The notes below the pieces were generated by a model. It searched no databases. It worked only from the letters and a program-made list of their open reading frames with translations, and was not told the DNA's origin. Of a DNA stretch of 64,000 nucleotides, positions 10,603 through 23,000 are shown one piece after another. A program made the position numbers and the translations under genes. The DNA comes from Silurus meridionalis (taxonomy: Eukaryota; Chordata; Actinopteri; Siluriformes; Siluridae). Every line of letters begins with the position of its first letter. The first letter of the stretch is position 1. The DNA lies in NCBI RefSeq assembly GCF_014805685.1, contig NC_060907.1, positions 2,488,197 through 2,552,196 on the forward strand, given 5' to 3'.

Positions 10603-12266
10603 TAACCCCTGGCAAAAAGTATGGACTCACCCCTTTTAGAAGATGTTCATTCAAATGTTTAATTGTGTAGAAAAAAAAAACAAGCACATATATGCCACAA
10701 AACAATTTTTACTCAACAAAACAATATTCTGGCTGTATAAAACACTTAAAAAAAAAAACAAAGAAAACGATAGTCAATTACAACTGTTTTTACAGATCAA
10801 ACAGAGGAATAAATATAGAATCACACAAATCTGAGGAAGATTATATGGAATCACCAAATAAAAACACTACTAGTCTTTTGTTGCACCACCTCTGGCTATT
10901 ATAACAGCTTGAATTATCTGAGGCATGGATTCAGCTAATGACAAACAGTATACTTCATCAATCTGTCTCCAGCTTTGTCTTATTGCAGGTGCCAGATCAG
11001 CCTTGCAGGTTGGAGCCTTGTCTTGGACCATTTTCTTTAATTTCCACCACAGATTTTCAATTGGATTGAGGTCCGGACTATTTGCAGGCCATGCCATTGA
11101 CATTATATGTCTTTCCTGTAGGAATGTTTTCACAGATTTTGCCCTATGGCACGATGCATTATCATCCTGAAAAATGATGCTACCATCACCAAACATCCTT
11201 TCAATTGATGGAATAAGAAAAGTGTCCAAAATCTCAACATAAACTTGTGCATTTATAGAAGATGTAATGACTGTCATCTCTCCCATACCTTTACCTGACA
11301 TACAACCCCATATCATTAATGATTGTGGAAATTTGCATGTTTTCTTCAGGCAGTTGTCTTCATAAATTTCATTGGAACGGCACCAAACAAAAGTTCCAGC
11401 ATCATCACCCTGCCCAATGCAGATTCGTGATTCATCACTGAATATAACTCTCATCCAGTCATCCACAGTCCAAGATTGTCTTTCTTTAGCCCACTGGAAC
11501 CTTGTTTTTTTCTGTTTAGATGTTAATGATGGTTTTCGTTTGGCTTTTCTGTATGTAAATCCCATTTCTTTTAGGCGATTTCTTACAGTCCGGTCACAGA
11601 CATGAACTCCACTTTCTGCCCATTTGTTCCTCATTTGTTTTGTTGTGCATTTTCTGTTTTCAAGGCATATTGCTTTAAGTTTTCTGTCTTGGCGCTTTGA
11701 TGTCTTTCTTGGTCTACCAGTACGCTTCCCTTTTACAACCTTTCCATTTGATTTGTACTTGGTCCAGATTTTAGACACAGCTGACTGGGAACAACCAACA
11801 TTTTTTGCAACATTCCGTGAAGATTTACCTTCTTTGAGAAGTTTGATAATCCTCTCCTTTGTTTCACCTGACATCTCTCGTGTTGGAGCCATGAGTTATG
11901 TCAATCATCTTGGTTCAACACGTCACTAATGTGTGCAAGCACTCCTTTTAAACTGCAGACTAATTAGCAGTTGTAATCAGATACAGGTGTTTGTTTTAGA
12001 AATGCAAAGTGCATGGTGATTCCATATCATTTTCCTCAGATGTGTGATTCCATATTTTTTTCCTCTGTTTGATCTGTAAAAACAGTTGTAATTGACTATA
12101 GTTTTCTTTGTTTTGTTTTTTTAAGTGTTTTATACAGCCAGAAGGTTGGATTGTTGAGTGAAAATTGTTTTGTGGCATATATGTGCTTGTTTTTTTTTCT
12201 ACACAATTAAACATTTGAATGAACATCTTCTGAGAGGGGTGATTCCATACTTTTTGCCAGGGGTTG
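10603..12266 (-). mobile_element. Tc1/mariner element with long terminal inverted repeats
   Basis: A 1664-bp element flanked by TA (10601-10602 and 12267-12268). Ends read (t/c)aacccctggcaaaaagtat and its inverse. The inverted repeats extend about 250 bp on each side (10603-10855, 12015-12266) with few differences, an IR/DR-type arrangement. It encloses one uninterrupted transposase gene. It abuts a truncated RTE LINE on its right. Confidence 0.93.
10870..11892 (-). CDS. Tc1-family DD34E transposase (340 aa)
   Basis: A single open frame starting at the ATG at 11892. The N-terminal paired-like helix-turn-helix (about 8-55, KLLKEGKSSRNVAKNVGCSQ) is followed by a GRPR-type basic linker (RTGRPRKTSKRQ) and a second DNA-binding region to about residue 115. 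The catalytic domain has the three acidic residues in IFSDES, FQDDN and PDLNPIENLW. I count 34 residues between the second Asp and the Glu, i.e. DD34E. 340 residues is the normal length for the family. The enzyme cuts and pastes its own element through the terminal inverted repeats at TA sites. No stop or frameshift is present, so the copy is potentially functional. Confidence 0.93.
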   Translation of the reverse strand: MAPTREMSGETKERIIKLLKEGKSSRNVAKNVGCSQSAVSKIWTKYKSNGKVVKGKRTGRPRKTSKRQDRKLKAICLENRKCTTKQMRNKWAESGVHVCDRTVRNRLKEMGFTYRKAKRKPSLTSKQKKTRFQWAKERQSWTVDDWMRVIFSDESRICIGQGDDAGTFVWCRSNEIYEDNCLKKTCKFPQSLMIWGCMSGKGMGEMTVITSSINAQVYVEILDTFLIPSIERMFGDGSIIFQDDNASCHRAKSVKTFLQERHIMSMAWPANSPDLNPIENLWWKLKKMVQDKAPTCKADLAPAIRQSWRQIDEVYCLSLAESMPQIIQAVIIARGGATKD

Positions 12267-12268
12267 TA

Positions 12269-13540
12269 TAAGTATCATCCGCAAACATCATAGTCTACGG
12301 AGACTCCTGTCTGACCTCGTCCGTCAACCTGTCCATCACCACTGTAAACAGGAAAGGGCTCAGAGCCAATCCTTGATGCAGTCCAACCTCCAGCTTGAAC
12401 CAGTCTGTCGTACCTACTGCAAACTTCACTGCTGTCACACTGTTCTACACCACCCTCACATTCTTCTCTGACACACCTGACTTACTCATACAATACCACA
12501 ACTCCTCTCTCCACCCTGTCGCAAGCTTTCTCTAAATCCACAAATACACAATGCAACCCCTTCTGACCTTCTCTATACTTCTCCATCAACATCCTCAAAG
12601 CAAATAAGGGATCTGTGGTGGTCTTCCTCGGCATGAAACCATACTGTTGCTCACAGAAGGTCACCTCTTCTCTCAGCCTGGCTTCCACTACTCTTTCCCA
12701 TAACTTCATGGTGTGACTGACCAACTTTATTCCCCTGTAGTTACTGCAGGTCTGCACATCTCCCTTATGCTTAAAGATCAGTACCACCACATGCCTTCTC
12801 CGTTCCTCAGGCATCTTCTTACCTTCCAGAATCTTGTTAAACAATCTGATTAAAAACTCCACTGCCATCTCTCCTAAACATCTCCACGCTTCTACTGGTA
12901 TGTCATCTGGTTCAACCGACTTTCCACTCTTCATCCTCTTAATCGCTGCTCTCACTTCCTCCTTACTAATCCTATCCACTTCCTGCTTCACATCTCCACA
13001 CCATCCAACCTTCTCTCTCTCTCATTTTACCATATCAGCTGCTCAAAAAATTCCAGCCATCTTCTAAACACACTCTCCTCACTAGTCAACACATTTCCAT
13101 CTCCATCCTTTATTGCTCTAACTTGCAGTACATTCTTCCCAGCTCGGTTCCTCTGCCTGGCCAATCGCTACAAATCCTTTTCTCCTTCCTTAGTGTCCAA
13201 CTTCTCCTACAGCTCCTCATATGCCTTTTCCTTGGTTTTCACCACATCCCTCTTTACCTGCTGCCACATCTCCTTGTACTCCTGCCTACTTTTCTCCTTA
13301 TGCTCTCCTGCACTTCCTCATTCCACCTCTTTGTCTTCCTTTCTATTTCCAGATGTCACACCAAGTACCTTTCTCGCTGTCTCCCTTATCACTTCTGCAG
13401 TAGTTTCCCAATCATCCAGCACCTCTAAACCACCACCGAGCCTCTGTCTGACCTCTTCCCTGAACCTCACACTACACTCTTCCTCCTTCAGTTTCCACCA
13501 TCTTATTCTTCTTTCAGTCCTCACTCTCCTCCTGTGACTA
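12269..13540 (-). mobile_element. RTE-like LINE fragment (reverse transcriptase)
   Basis: The minus strand encodes SGKSVEPDDIPVEAW, CSNYRGIKLVSHTMKLWERV, CEQQYGFMPRKTTTDPLF and VFVDLEKACDRV, reverse-transcriptase blocks also found at 28710-29300. Frameshifts are present. It stops at the FADD active-site codons, directly at the TA that borders the Tc1 element, and does not resume on the other side. RTE clade is my best reading; not certain. Confidence 0.8.
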
Positions 13541-13542
13541 CT

Positions 13543-13830
13543 ATGTTTAAAAATCCTTGAGCTAACCAACAACATCACAGCCTTCAAGACATTAGCCATC
13601 ATCGCACCAACAAGGAACGCAAAATGCCTTGAAAACACACACACACACAAACACACACATTGCCTCTCTGTCTGCTCATGTTATGACCTGATATCACCAT
13701 GGAAACACCTCTCATCCTTAGAGACAATTTCCAGCTTTCAGCAATTGCTCTGGAATGATCTCAGAATGAAATGAAAACAGAAATCAATTTTTTTTTTGAG
13801 AAATTAATAAAATATCCAGAGGATGATAAA
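13543..13830 (-). other. Duplicated b3gntl1 intron, exon 2 deleted
   Basis: Follows 238-490 closely (tttaaaaatc...gagcta, catcgcaccaacaagga, tatcaccatggaaacacctc) and rejoins the homology at the position matching about 722. The part equivalent to roughly 495-720, which holds exon 2 of b3gntl1, is absent. Confidence 0.7.
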
Positions 13831-13849
13831 CGGCCTGGAGTTACTAATC

Positions 13850-14350
13850 ACTTCAATGCTACAGCTTTTTACTGCTTAATGGCATCGGCACATTTCAAAA
13901 TTCACTGCAACAAACAGTGAATTTTGTTTAACCCTTTATTTAACCCTAATGTGGCATCAATAGACTGCAACAAGGCATCATTTGCACCTAAAGTGGCATC
14001 ATTAGATTGTAAGTTCTGGTTCAACAAAGTGGCATCGGTAGATGGCAACCTAGCAGAAGACTCCACAGTGGCATCATTAAAAAACTGCCATTTGAAAAGA
14101 GCACTCCATTGTAAAACCTTCAGACTCCACAGTGGCAACAAAAGCCTCCTGTGTGGCACCTGTAGAGTCCAGACTGGCAGCAGGAGCTCCCACGGGGGTA
14201 TGTTGAACCTTAAAAGGAGAATTCAGACTGGCAGCTTTAGGCTCTACAGTGAGGTCCTGGTGTTGAACCCTGAGACACCCCTGCTTTGGCTCATGACGTT
14301 CCTCCTCCAGATCTCCTGCAGAGCCCTGAGGAAGCTCCAACTTCACTTCA
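13850..14350 (-). pseudogene. Broken copy of b3gntl1 exon 1
   Basis: Similar to 762-1520 (GSAGDLEEERHEPKQGCLRV, VQHQDLTVEPKAASL, then repeat units such as TDATLL and SNDATLGAN). The frame is split: one part reads in 14077-14346 and the repeats read in another frame in 13902-14159. It has fewer repeat units than exon 1 and is not followed by exon 2. It cannot encode the glycosyltransferase. Confidence 0.75.
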
Positions 14351-14519
14351 TGTGGATAAGCTCAAATTAAGACCTCGTTCGAAACAAAAAGTTGTTGTTT
14401 TTTTCAGATCAGTATATAAAACCTATGTTTACTTTATAACATTTGCCTGGTTTAATTGATACATTTTTTTTTATTTTACAATTCCTATTCTTCCATGTTT
14501 GGGAAGAAAAAAAAAAAAT

Positions 14520-14590
14520 AATCTGATTGATCAAGACAACACACGATCGTAAATCTGATTGGACCTGCTGTCAGTTTAAACACGACTGCT
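14520..14590 (-). promoter_or_regulatory. Degenerate second copy of the b3gntl1 promoter block
   Basis: Matches 1735-1808, including aaatctgattgga and cctgctgtcagtttaaacac. The E-box core is mutated (cacacg). The flanks 14360-14520 and 14600-14940 are A/T-rich, with nothing else recognised. Confidence 0.5.
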
Positions 14591-14961
14591 GGCGAGGAAA
14601 AAAATTAATAAAATAATATATAATAATTACATTTTCTCTTTTTCTCCGTCTCAATTGCAAAGCACTTTATAAAGTTAATTAGTTAAAAAAAAAAATAGAT
14701 AAATGAAAAAATAAATAAAAACAATCATAAAAAAAGAAATTGTAAATATAAATAAAATAAGAAAAGAGACACCTTTTTAAAATGCCAGTGTAGGACAAAA
14801 GTATAAATGTATAAGGGATACATTAATTATCAATAATAAAAAAAAAATAATAACATAACAATAATAATAATATTCCTATGTTAATAACTCCAATAAACCC
14901 ATGTTTAAAGTTATATATAAGTCAAGAACTCAGAGTGAAATGGGATACACCAATAAAACAC

Positions 14962-14967
14962 TTTATT
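14962..14967 (-). terminator. Candidate polyadenylation signal of receptor 2
   Basis: AATAAA on the minus strand within the block equivalent to 2160-2300. It lies 1.56 kb beyond the stop codon because extra DNA fills 15250-16500, so an earlier signal may be used. Confidence 0.35.
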
Positions 14968-15249
14968 ACAGCTTCCATGCGTATTAAACAGAGAAATTTT
15001 AAAGGGCAAGGTGAACAGAAGTAGTTGTACATGCTGAAAATGACCAGAAGGGGGCGGTGGATACATTTGCACTCAGATATGTCAGCAGATCCTTATGATG
15101 CCCCTCACTAAAAGATCCCACTTACCCAAAAACATTACAGAAATATTTAAAGTTAAAGTTTCTACAGACAAAAATCTAGACTTTATCTTTATTCATACTA
15201 TTTAATAAGTATTTACAAAAGACAGAAAACCCGACAAGCCTACACACAT

Positions 15250-16500
15250 ACAAACTGACTTGGGATCTCATGATCCCGACCTAATCTTTCATAATGTGAA
15301 AATAAATCATTGCTACTTAAATCACTGATGTCATATAAAAAGGTGCTTCTCTCAGTGAGTAAACTGGATGTTCATAAGTTACACCCTTTACTCAGAGTGA
15401 CTCCTATTTATCTCATTTATAAATAATGGTATTCCTCTTGCCAGTGTCACTACACCTTCAGTCATTTTACTGCCAGCAGCTCTTCAAGAACATGATGTAG
15501 TTGTAGGCAACTGTCAGGGAAAAGTTCTCCAAAAGGATGGAGTTTTGGTCTGAGCTTAGATGTATTAGAGTCTTGGGCTTTCCCCATAACAGAGATCTAA
15601 GTGTCCAGGTGATAAAGCAGAAATCGAAAAATTTTAACTTTGCAAATCCTAAGAACAAGAAATCCTTTATGGTCCTTGAAGTAGGCTTATCCAATTGATA
15701 ATTAATTATATAATTAACAAAGTCATTTAAGGCTCAGCAGTAGCAGCTTGGTGGTGTAGAGATTTGAACTCATGACCTTCTGATCAATATCCAACATCTT
15801 AACCACTGAGCTACCACTTTCCAAATGTGCTCTTGAAGCCAGGGATGGGAGCACACATTGCTAGGTTGGACTCTGTACTGGTGCCCTCTGCTGGGATGAA
15901 GAGTGAAATCTGCATAACTAAATGTACCAAAGTCTTATATTAAGCAGAGTAAAAATGTAAAATCAGTAAAGTTTTTCTAAAATACTTGATTCACACAAGG
16001 CACCTCCTGAACAGCAAATTCACAATATCACAATAATCAGGCGGATGTTATAAAGGTACCGTGATTGGGAAAAAAGTACTAGTGAAGGCAATTACGAGCC
16101 ATTAGTGAGACTAGTTTGAAGCGCTACCTGAAATTTACAATAGTAAGAATTCCTTCATGGTCAATGGAGCAGGCTTCTCTTGTTTACACACCTGAGCATT
16201 TGCAGGCTAAGGACCTTGATCCAGGTCCCAGCAGTATCTAGAAATTGCTAGGATTCAGACTCAAAACTGATCAAAAGGCCAACAACTTAAGCTCTGTGCT
16301 CCCACTTCTCACCATGACTTCCTTCTGGATTTCAAATATACTGTTATAATCAGAGAATAATAAAGTAATTAATGAAAGTACTGCACCAGTCATGGGTCCA
16401 AGCCCAGCTGCAAAAGGAGGGGGTGGGCATTAGGCTAGCAAGAACCGGCAAGAAAGCCATCAGGCTCTTGACACCCAATGTGCCTCATGGAGCAGGAGAA
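15250..16500. other. Extra DNA downstream of receptor 2, mostly repeat fragments
   Basis: Has no counterpart in units 1 and 3. At 15730-15860 and 16190-16310 it contains a short dispersed fish repeat (ttaaccactgagctaccact; cttgatccagg...cagcag), also seen at 33460-33560, 41200-41300, 41500-41640 and 47000-47080. No coding exon was seen. Confidence 0.45.
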
Positions 16501-16528
16501 AAAAAAAAAAAAATAGTCCTGTGTGTGT

Positions 16529-17037
16529 TCACATTGTCTGTTGATGCTCCTGACCATCTGCTGCAGCAGGACTACGATTGTTGAAGCAGCAAATTGCACA
16601 CAGGAGCTTCCTGTACTGCTGCCTGATCTGAAGGTAAAATAGACAGCAAGCCAAAGTTGTCGATAAACAAAACAATTATAGGTTGGATCCAAACAAAGTG
16701 CTGAGTGCTAACCTCTAAGTTGAAGACACAGTGGATCAAGAAGATGAAGGTCCCCTGCTGGATGCAGATTAACTCCAAGACATAAAACACCAAACCTTTA
16801 GTTGGGATGAAGAGAATGATCCAGGGGCAGCCGATGATAAAAAAATTAGCCATGCTTTTAAACATCACACTCATTATGAGTTTGGTGTCGTTGCTGTTAC
16901 TCCTCTGTAAGTTCTGAGTTTTTATCCGTATCAGATTTAAGATTATGATTATGATGGAGATGATAAAGAGGATTGAGACTGACTATATGGGAGGAAGTAG
17001 ATCAGATGACAAACTAAATAGTTGCTATAATTGCTTT

Positions 17038-17090
<53 letters not shown>

Positions 17091-20000
17091 ATTTTTTGCA
17101 GTCTATAGTACTTACTGCGTGAATGATGTAAAAAGGAATAAAATATATAAATTTATCTCTTCTGGACACGTTTGCCATGCAGCTGCGTAAAGAAGAATAG
17201 ATGTAAAACAAGTTAGATGAAAAGATTACATTTTTTATAAGATGACAACCTCAGGCTCCATCTCATAGCTCTTAAGCTTTTGCCACAGCACCCCAGGGTT
17301 TCTCGGGAGATCCCAGTGCTTGCCATGGTTTTCTGACACAATGTCGTCTTGGGCTAGGGTTAGGGTTAGGGTTATATGAGTTACTTTGTTTGCCACCATT
17401 CCATTCCAGGAAACTGCTGGGATCCTGTATCAGGCAAGAATGGGACAACATTCCTTTCCTAAAACTCAAGCAACTGGTTTCCTCAGTTCCCAGACATTTA
17501 CAGACTGTTGTTAAAAGAAGAGGAGATGCTACTCTGTGGTAAACATGAGCCTGTCCTAACCTTTTTGAGTCATGTTGCTGCCATCAATTTCAAAGTTACC
17601 TTATTTAATTTTTAAAATGGTAAAATTTTCTCAGTTTAAACATTTGATGTTTTCTATGTTCTACTGTGAATAGAATTATTCCAAATATTTTGGAATTGGG
17701 GTTGTATTACTAATAAAATGAGGGAATAGGTTCCACAATGTCTTCAACACTTACATAAAACCTGTGTAGATTCTACCATAGGCTAGGGCATACACAACCA
17801 CCAGACTCATAGGAATCAAGAATCCAATCGCAATTAGCCACTTCCAGCTAAGCCCCTCCCCCTGGTTTGATCTGACGTTTGATAGGTTCTTCACAAAAAT
17901 GAAAATCAGCGCAGCTTCACTGAACATCCACACAGCAGCTGAGAAACAGAAAAAAAACAGAACACCCTCCAAGACTGCAAACAAATTCTGTGGAAAGATT
18001 TAATATAAAAAACTAATTAACTGATAAATTAGTAAATAAATACATAAACAAACACACAGACAAATGCATACACAAATATGTGTGTTTATGTGTGTGTGTG
18101 TGTGAGACATTCACCTGTCGAGGGCATATATATGCCTGGAAATGTACTGTGAGCAGGGAAACAAGCATAGCCAGGAAAAGGCTAATACACAGGTTTATCA
18201 GAACCAGGTTGGTCACTTTCTTGTAAGGACGACAAATGGCGAAAGTCAATATAGATAAACTCAGAGGCATCATTCCTAGTGCTGCAGACACGGTGATAAA
18301 AATTGTCTGAATAGTGTAATTCTGGAAACAGAAATGATGTCTCTATTAATAACACTGTTATGTTCCTAAAACAGCTTACTGGTGGTCTAGTATATATAAT
18401 ATTCACATACAGATAATACAGTGTCTTCAGACACTTCCTGCTGTTCATCTTCCCCCTTCTACTTGTGTAATAGAATGATTTATAAACTCGCTATACACTG
18501 ACATCCAGTGTCATCCAGTCGCGACATAACAAGGCACGGCTGGAGCCTAATGAGGACAGCTGCAACTGTTCACCCTCACTGAGAAGATTGAAGAGTATAA
18601 AAGGAGCCACGAAGGAAGACAGGTTGGAGAATGTCTGGCTCCCGGAATAATTCATGGATTATCTCTCCCTTTTTCGACAGGAAGCAGCAACAGCAGCGAG
18701 AGCCTGCTTCTACGACCCTTTAGAGGTCCCTATGTGCCGAGGACACTAAGCACCCACCCATACTGACAGGACGAGGTCTCCACTCTCCTCGGCCCCGGCC
18801 ATGGCATTGAGCAACTCAGAAACGAAGCGACTCTGCAATGACTTCCGCAAGCTTAACCAGGTCTGGGAGTTTGACAGGTACCCGCTACCCAGAGTGGACG
18901 ATCTGGTGGAACGGTTGGGAAGGGCCAAATTTATTTCCACCTTTGACCCCGGAGGCCAGGGCTAAAACAGCATTCAGCACTGCTAATGGTCATTGGCAGT
19001 ACTTGGTCCTCCAGTTCAGCCTCCACGGAGCACCAACCTTGTATGGAGTCATGGATATAGTTCTGCGGCCACACCAGCATTTCACAGCTGCCTACCTGGA
19101 ACACATGGTCATACATGCCAGAACATGGACAGCTTACCTACACAATCTACGTGAGGTGTTGGGAGAACTCAGGAAGGCAGCAAACCCGTGGAAATTCCAC
19201 TTAGGCCTATTGAAGCCGCAAGAAAAGAAGATAGATGCGGTGAAGGAATACCCTTGCCCCACATAAAAAAAAAAAAGGTACCTGCTTTCTTAGGGTAGGC
19301 AAGCTATTCTCAATCTAACCATTCAAGGTTGTTGGAGAATAAACCCAGTTATATACTATTTACATTTACCTTGCTTTATTAAAATTAATCCCACTTTTCA
19401 CATCTTGCTTAAACCCTTTTCTCTCCTGTGTCTTCTCACCTATAAGTAGACCTCCACGCATCATCAGGGGTCAGCCTGCCTACACAGCCTGCAGAATTCT
19501 TGACTCACACCAGGTATAAAGAGGGCTTCAATATACGGTTCACTCGACAGCTATAGTCTGGAATTATAATCACATTGCAGCCTCTTTCTGTATAGACTCA
19601 CCTCCTTATCTGTCACTTTTATTTGGATTTCTAAGGCTACTCATGCTTGATTGGTTTTCCTGCATTTCATCAGGTTACTCATATAACTCTAATTGTTTAA
19701 AAATAGACAAAAACAAGCTCACTAACTAATAAAGCATAGTAAAAGACTCCTACCTCTGAACCACATAAAGCTAAACACTACCTCTTTTTGTATGGCTGCT
19801 TCTTGGAATATGGGCCTGAAGTATTTGGTCTTTTACCAGTGTGTAGGTCTGCATGATGATAGCAAAAGTACCCAGACGATCACAAGAGCACAGAGTGTGT
19901 GTTCTGTTCATCTCTATGATGCTACAGCCATCTTCAACCCATTCTAATTTATTCCAGTACACACAGGAGAGAACACCATTAGGGTCCAACTCCTAGTTAA

Positions 20001-23000
20001 GAAAAAGAAAAAAATACAATGTTCTGAATATTAGTAATTAATAATAATAATAAAAAAGCATTCGAATTTAAATTGCTTACATCTACATGTTTAAGGGTGA
20101 AGGTGACTTGGGAGTGAGAGAATTCTGTAGTGAAACCAGATGCTTTGGGAAGTGTTACTGACACCACAGGAGACATTATTTTTTTTGTTGTAGATACAAA
20201 CGATTTGAAGAAGCTAGCATTCAGGATGGCTGCCATGTTGTTGTAGCTCATCAAGGCAACAGCAACTACAAAAAAAATGAAGGTGAAAACTACAACATAA
20301 ACTTGATAATTCTTGAATTTATTGTTTGCACCATGTCACTTGGTCTTTGTGCCTGATTCACATTCACAGACAATTAGTACATGTACATGAACTTTCTGAA
20401 TATTCACCCAAGATCATTAAAAAAAGATTCACAAATGTTCCATCTGAACAGACTAGCATTTTATTTGGGATGTGTAAAGATTATTGTAAAGATTATTACT
20501 CTACCTTTGCTATTGTTCGGGATTCCTGTGAACTCCATGTCCATAGAAGCAGTGGTTGTGGTAAGAGAGGGAATTCTACTCACAGTGGAGTTCAGTCCAA
20601 GCTCAATTACCTGAATCTCTACAAAGATAGTCAGATCAAGTCAGCGATTTCATTTTAAGCTCTGTCTACTATGTTTAAACTCTAATGTAGTTTCATAAGA
20701 TTATGTTGTTTGGTTAAAAGCAGAATTCTGCTCTTCAGTTGAACACCATAAACTAGGCAAACAGACCGTCTTGGAAAACAATGTTAGTCATTACCCCTTG
20801 GACCTGGTTTCAGAAATAAAGGTTTGAATTTGAAGACCTGTTTTGAACACAGGAATTAAAGTAAAATGTGTTTATAAAGGCAGATAATACAACGTAATAA
20901 AATATAAAACATTGATCAAAAATTTGAAAAACATTTTAAGACTTTCGGCTTCTCCCTTTAGGGGTCGCCACAGCAGATCATCCGTATTAATGATCCGCAC
21001 GTTCGATTTGGCACATGTTTTTACGCTGGATGCCCTTCCTAAAGCAATTCTCCCCATGTATCCAGGCTTGGGACCGCACTAAGAGTGGCTGGGGTTGGTT
21101 CCCTGACCGGGAAACCTGGGCCGCAGCGGTTAGAGCGCCGCATCCTAACCACTAGACCACCAGGGACAGCTAATCGGAAAACTCTAAATACTGAAAACTC
21201 TCCTACCAACAAATTGATTCTTAATTGTAAACATGCCCTTTAAATGTATAGAGTTGCTCTCTATGGAACTTCTGTTTCCTCAGACATGAATCTTCTACTA
21301 AGGGCTCACAAGTTTCATGAGGTTCTGAGACCAAGTAAATTTTAACTGCCTTCAATGCAGAGTAAAGCTAAACTTAATATAGGAAACAATTGCTCATGAC
21401 CTGGCTTCACTCCATTTAGGGCATTTTTTTTAAATCAAGCCAAAATAAAGGTAAATGTTAAACTATGTTCTGCTTCCACAATTTAACTAGCAGACGGTGG
21501 GGCATGCCAAACTTTAGGGCTGATATGGTTGGCTTTTGTCTTCATGGGACAGCATTTTTATCATCGAGTTACCATTGTCCCCTTTTGCACTCAACATTGG
21601 TCATCTGGTAGACATGTTTCGTGCTTCCATCGCCATTCACATCCCATTCAGAATTGTTGTCATCAGCAATGATCCTTTATTAATTGAGGAGATGGAAGGC
21701 AGGGAGGTGCAAAAGTCGGAAAGCAGTTTGTTGTTTATGAAATTTCTATCTCCAGCACTTCGAGGAAAGGTCAAGTTTGGAGACTGGGCTGCACATTGTT
21801 AATTGAGCATTTCATAGACACAGAAAATGCGAGCAAATCCACATTCCCCTTATCAAACCTCTCAAGCTGTCGTTTGTTTGAGGATCCAAAAAAAAAAAAA
21901 GTGAAATGTTGGCATCATAGAACCGGCCTCTATTGTGATTGCTAAGCTAATTAGATGATCTGATTTGCACATGATTGTCGTCTAGAACATTTATGTGGTA
22001 AAACTTTACTTGTTGTCCATAAACAAATGTATGCTGAGCATATAAAAAATTACAAGCTTTTTCATTTCATGGATTTAGCGAGTTATTTGGGTCAAAGTGT
22101 TACAACTTGCATCCACCTCCTCTATTGTGCATTACATTCAATACATCACACAGCATAAATAACCTGGATGTCCAATTATTATTCATATCTTGCTCATATC
22201 ATGCTGTTCTGATCCTGATAGCTGATTGCACTTTGCCTGTTTATTCCTTTTGTACCCGAATGTAGATTCATTTTGTAGTAATAGCGATTATGAACATCTT
22301 CCATACCTAAAGTTTGTAGAGAAATGTTAACAGACTGGATGTTGTCTGTTTTCCTCACTAGTTTAGACACCAGTGTCTCAGTGAAGATCAGAACATTATT
22401 TCCATACAGTAATAGATCCTGGTCAGTAGTGTTGTCTTTCACAAAACGCGTAATGTTCATCATGATGTTCAAATAATTTTCCACAGTCTATATAACAGTC
22501 AATGTAAAATCCATGAGATACACGAGAATTACAATGCATTATCTTTATATTAACATAACTTAAATTCACCATTAAGACACCAAATTAGTCTCACTTCCTG
22601 TGGAAGCTCCTGAGATGTCTTGTTCTCAATTTGGTTCAGCAGCTCCTGTGCACACTCTGCTATTTCATCCTAGTGCACAAAGACATGATTTTTGTTTTTC
22701 TCCAAGATTATTAGTAAAAAGTCATCCAGGAGGCTTTTACACTCGCCAAGTTCAAGCTTTAACATACCAAAGAAATACTGGTTTCTGAGAGATTTATAAT
22801 GAATATTACTTTCTAATACATTTATAAAACAATACAGACACTCCCCATTTTACAAACTTTCACTTTACCAACTTTCGGATACAAACAAACCTGTCCTCGA
22901 AGTAAAATTTGTTGAGTCGAAAAAATTCAAAAAGGAGTAGAGCCGCCGTGAGCTAGTCGCCAACCGTAACGAGTCTACACGATCCGCACTGAACTCGGGC

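Noticed and set aside
17354..17375. Run of TTAGGG units (about three)
   Set aside because: Too short to be a telomeric or interstitial telomere array; within a receptor 2 intron.
21105..21178. Possible tRNA-Glu gene with an altered anticodon
   Set aside because: The T arm is shortened and the sequence continues into a SINE body, so it is a SINE head.
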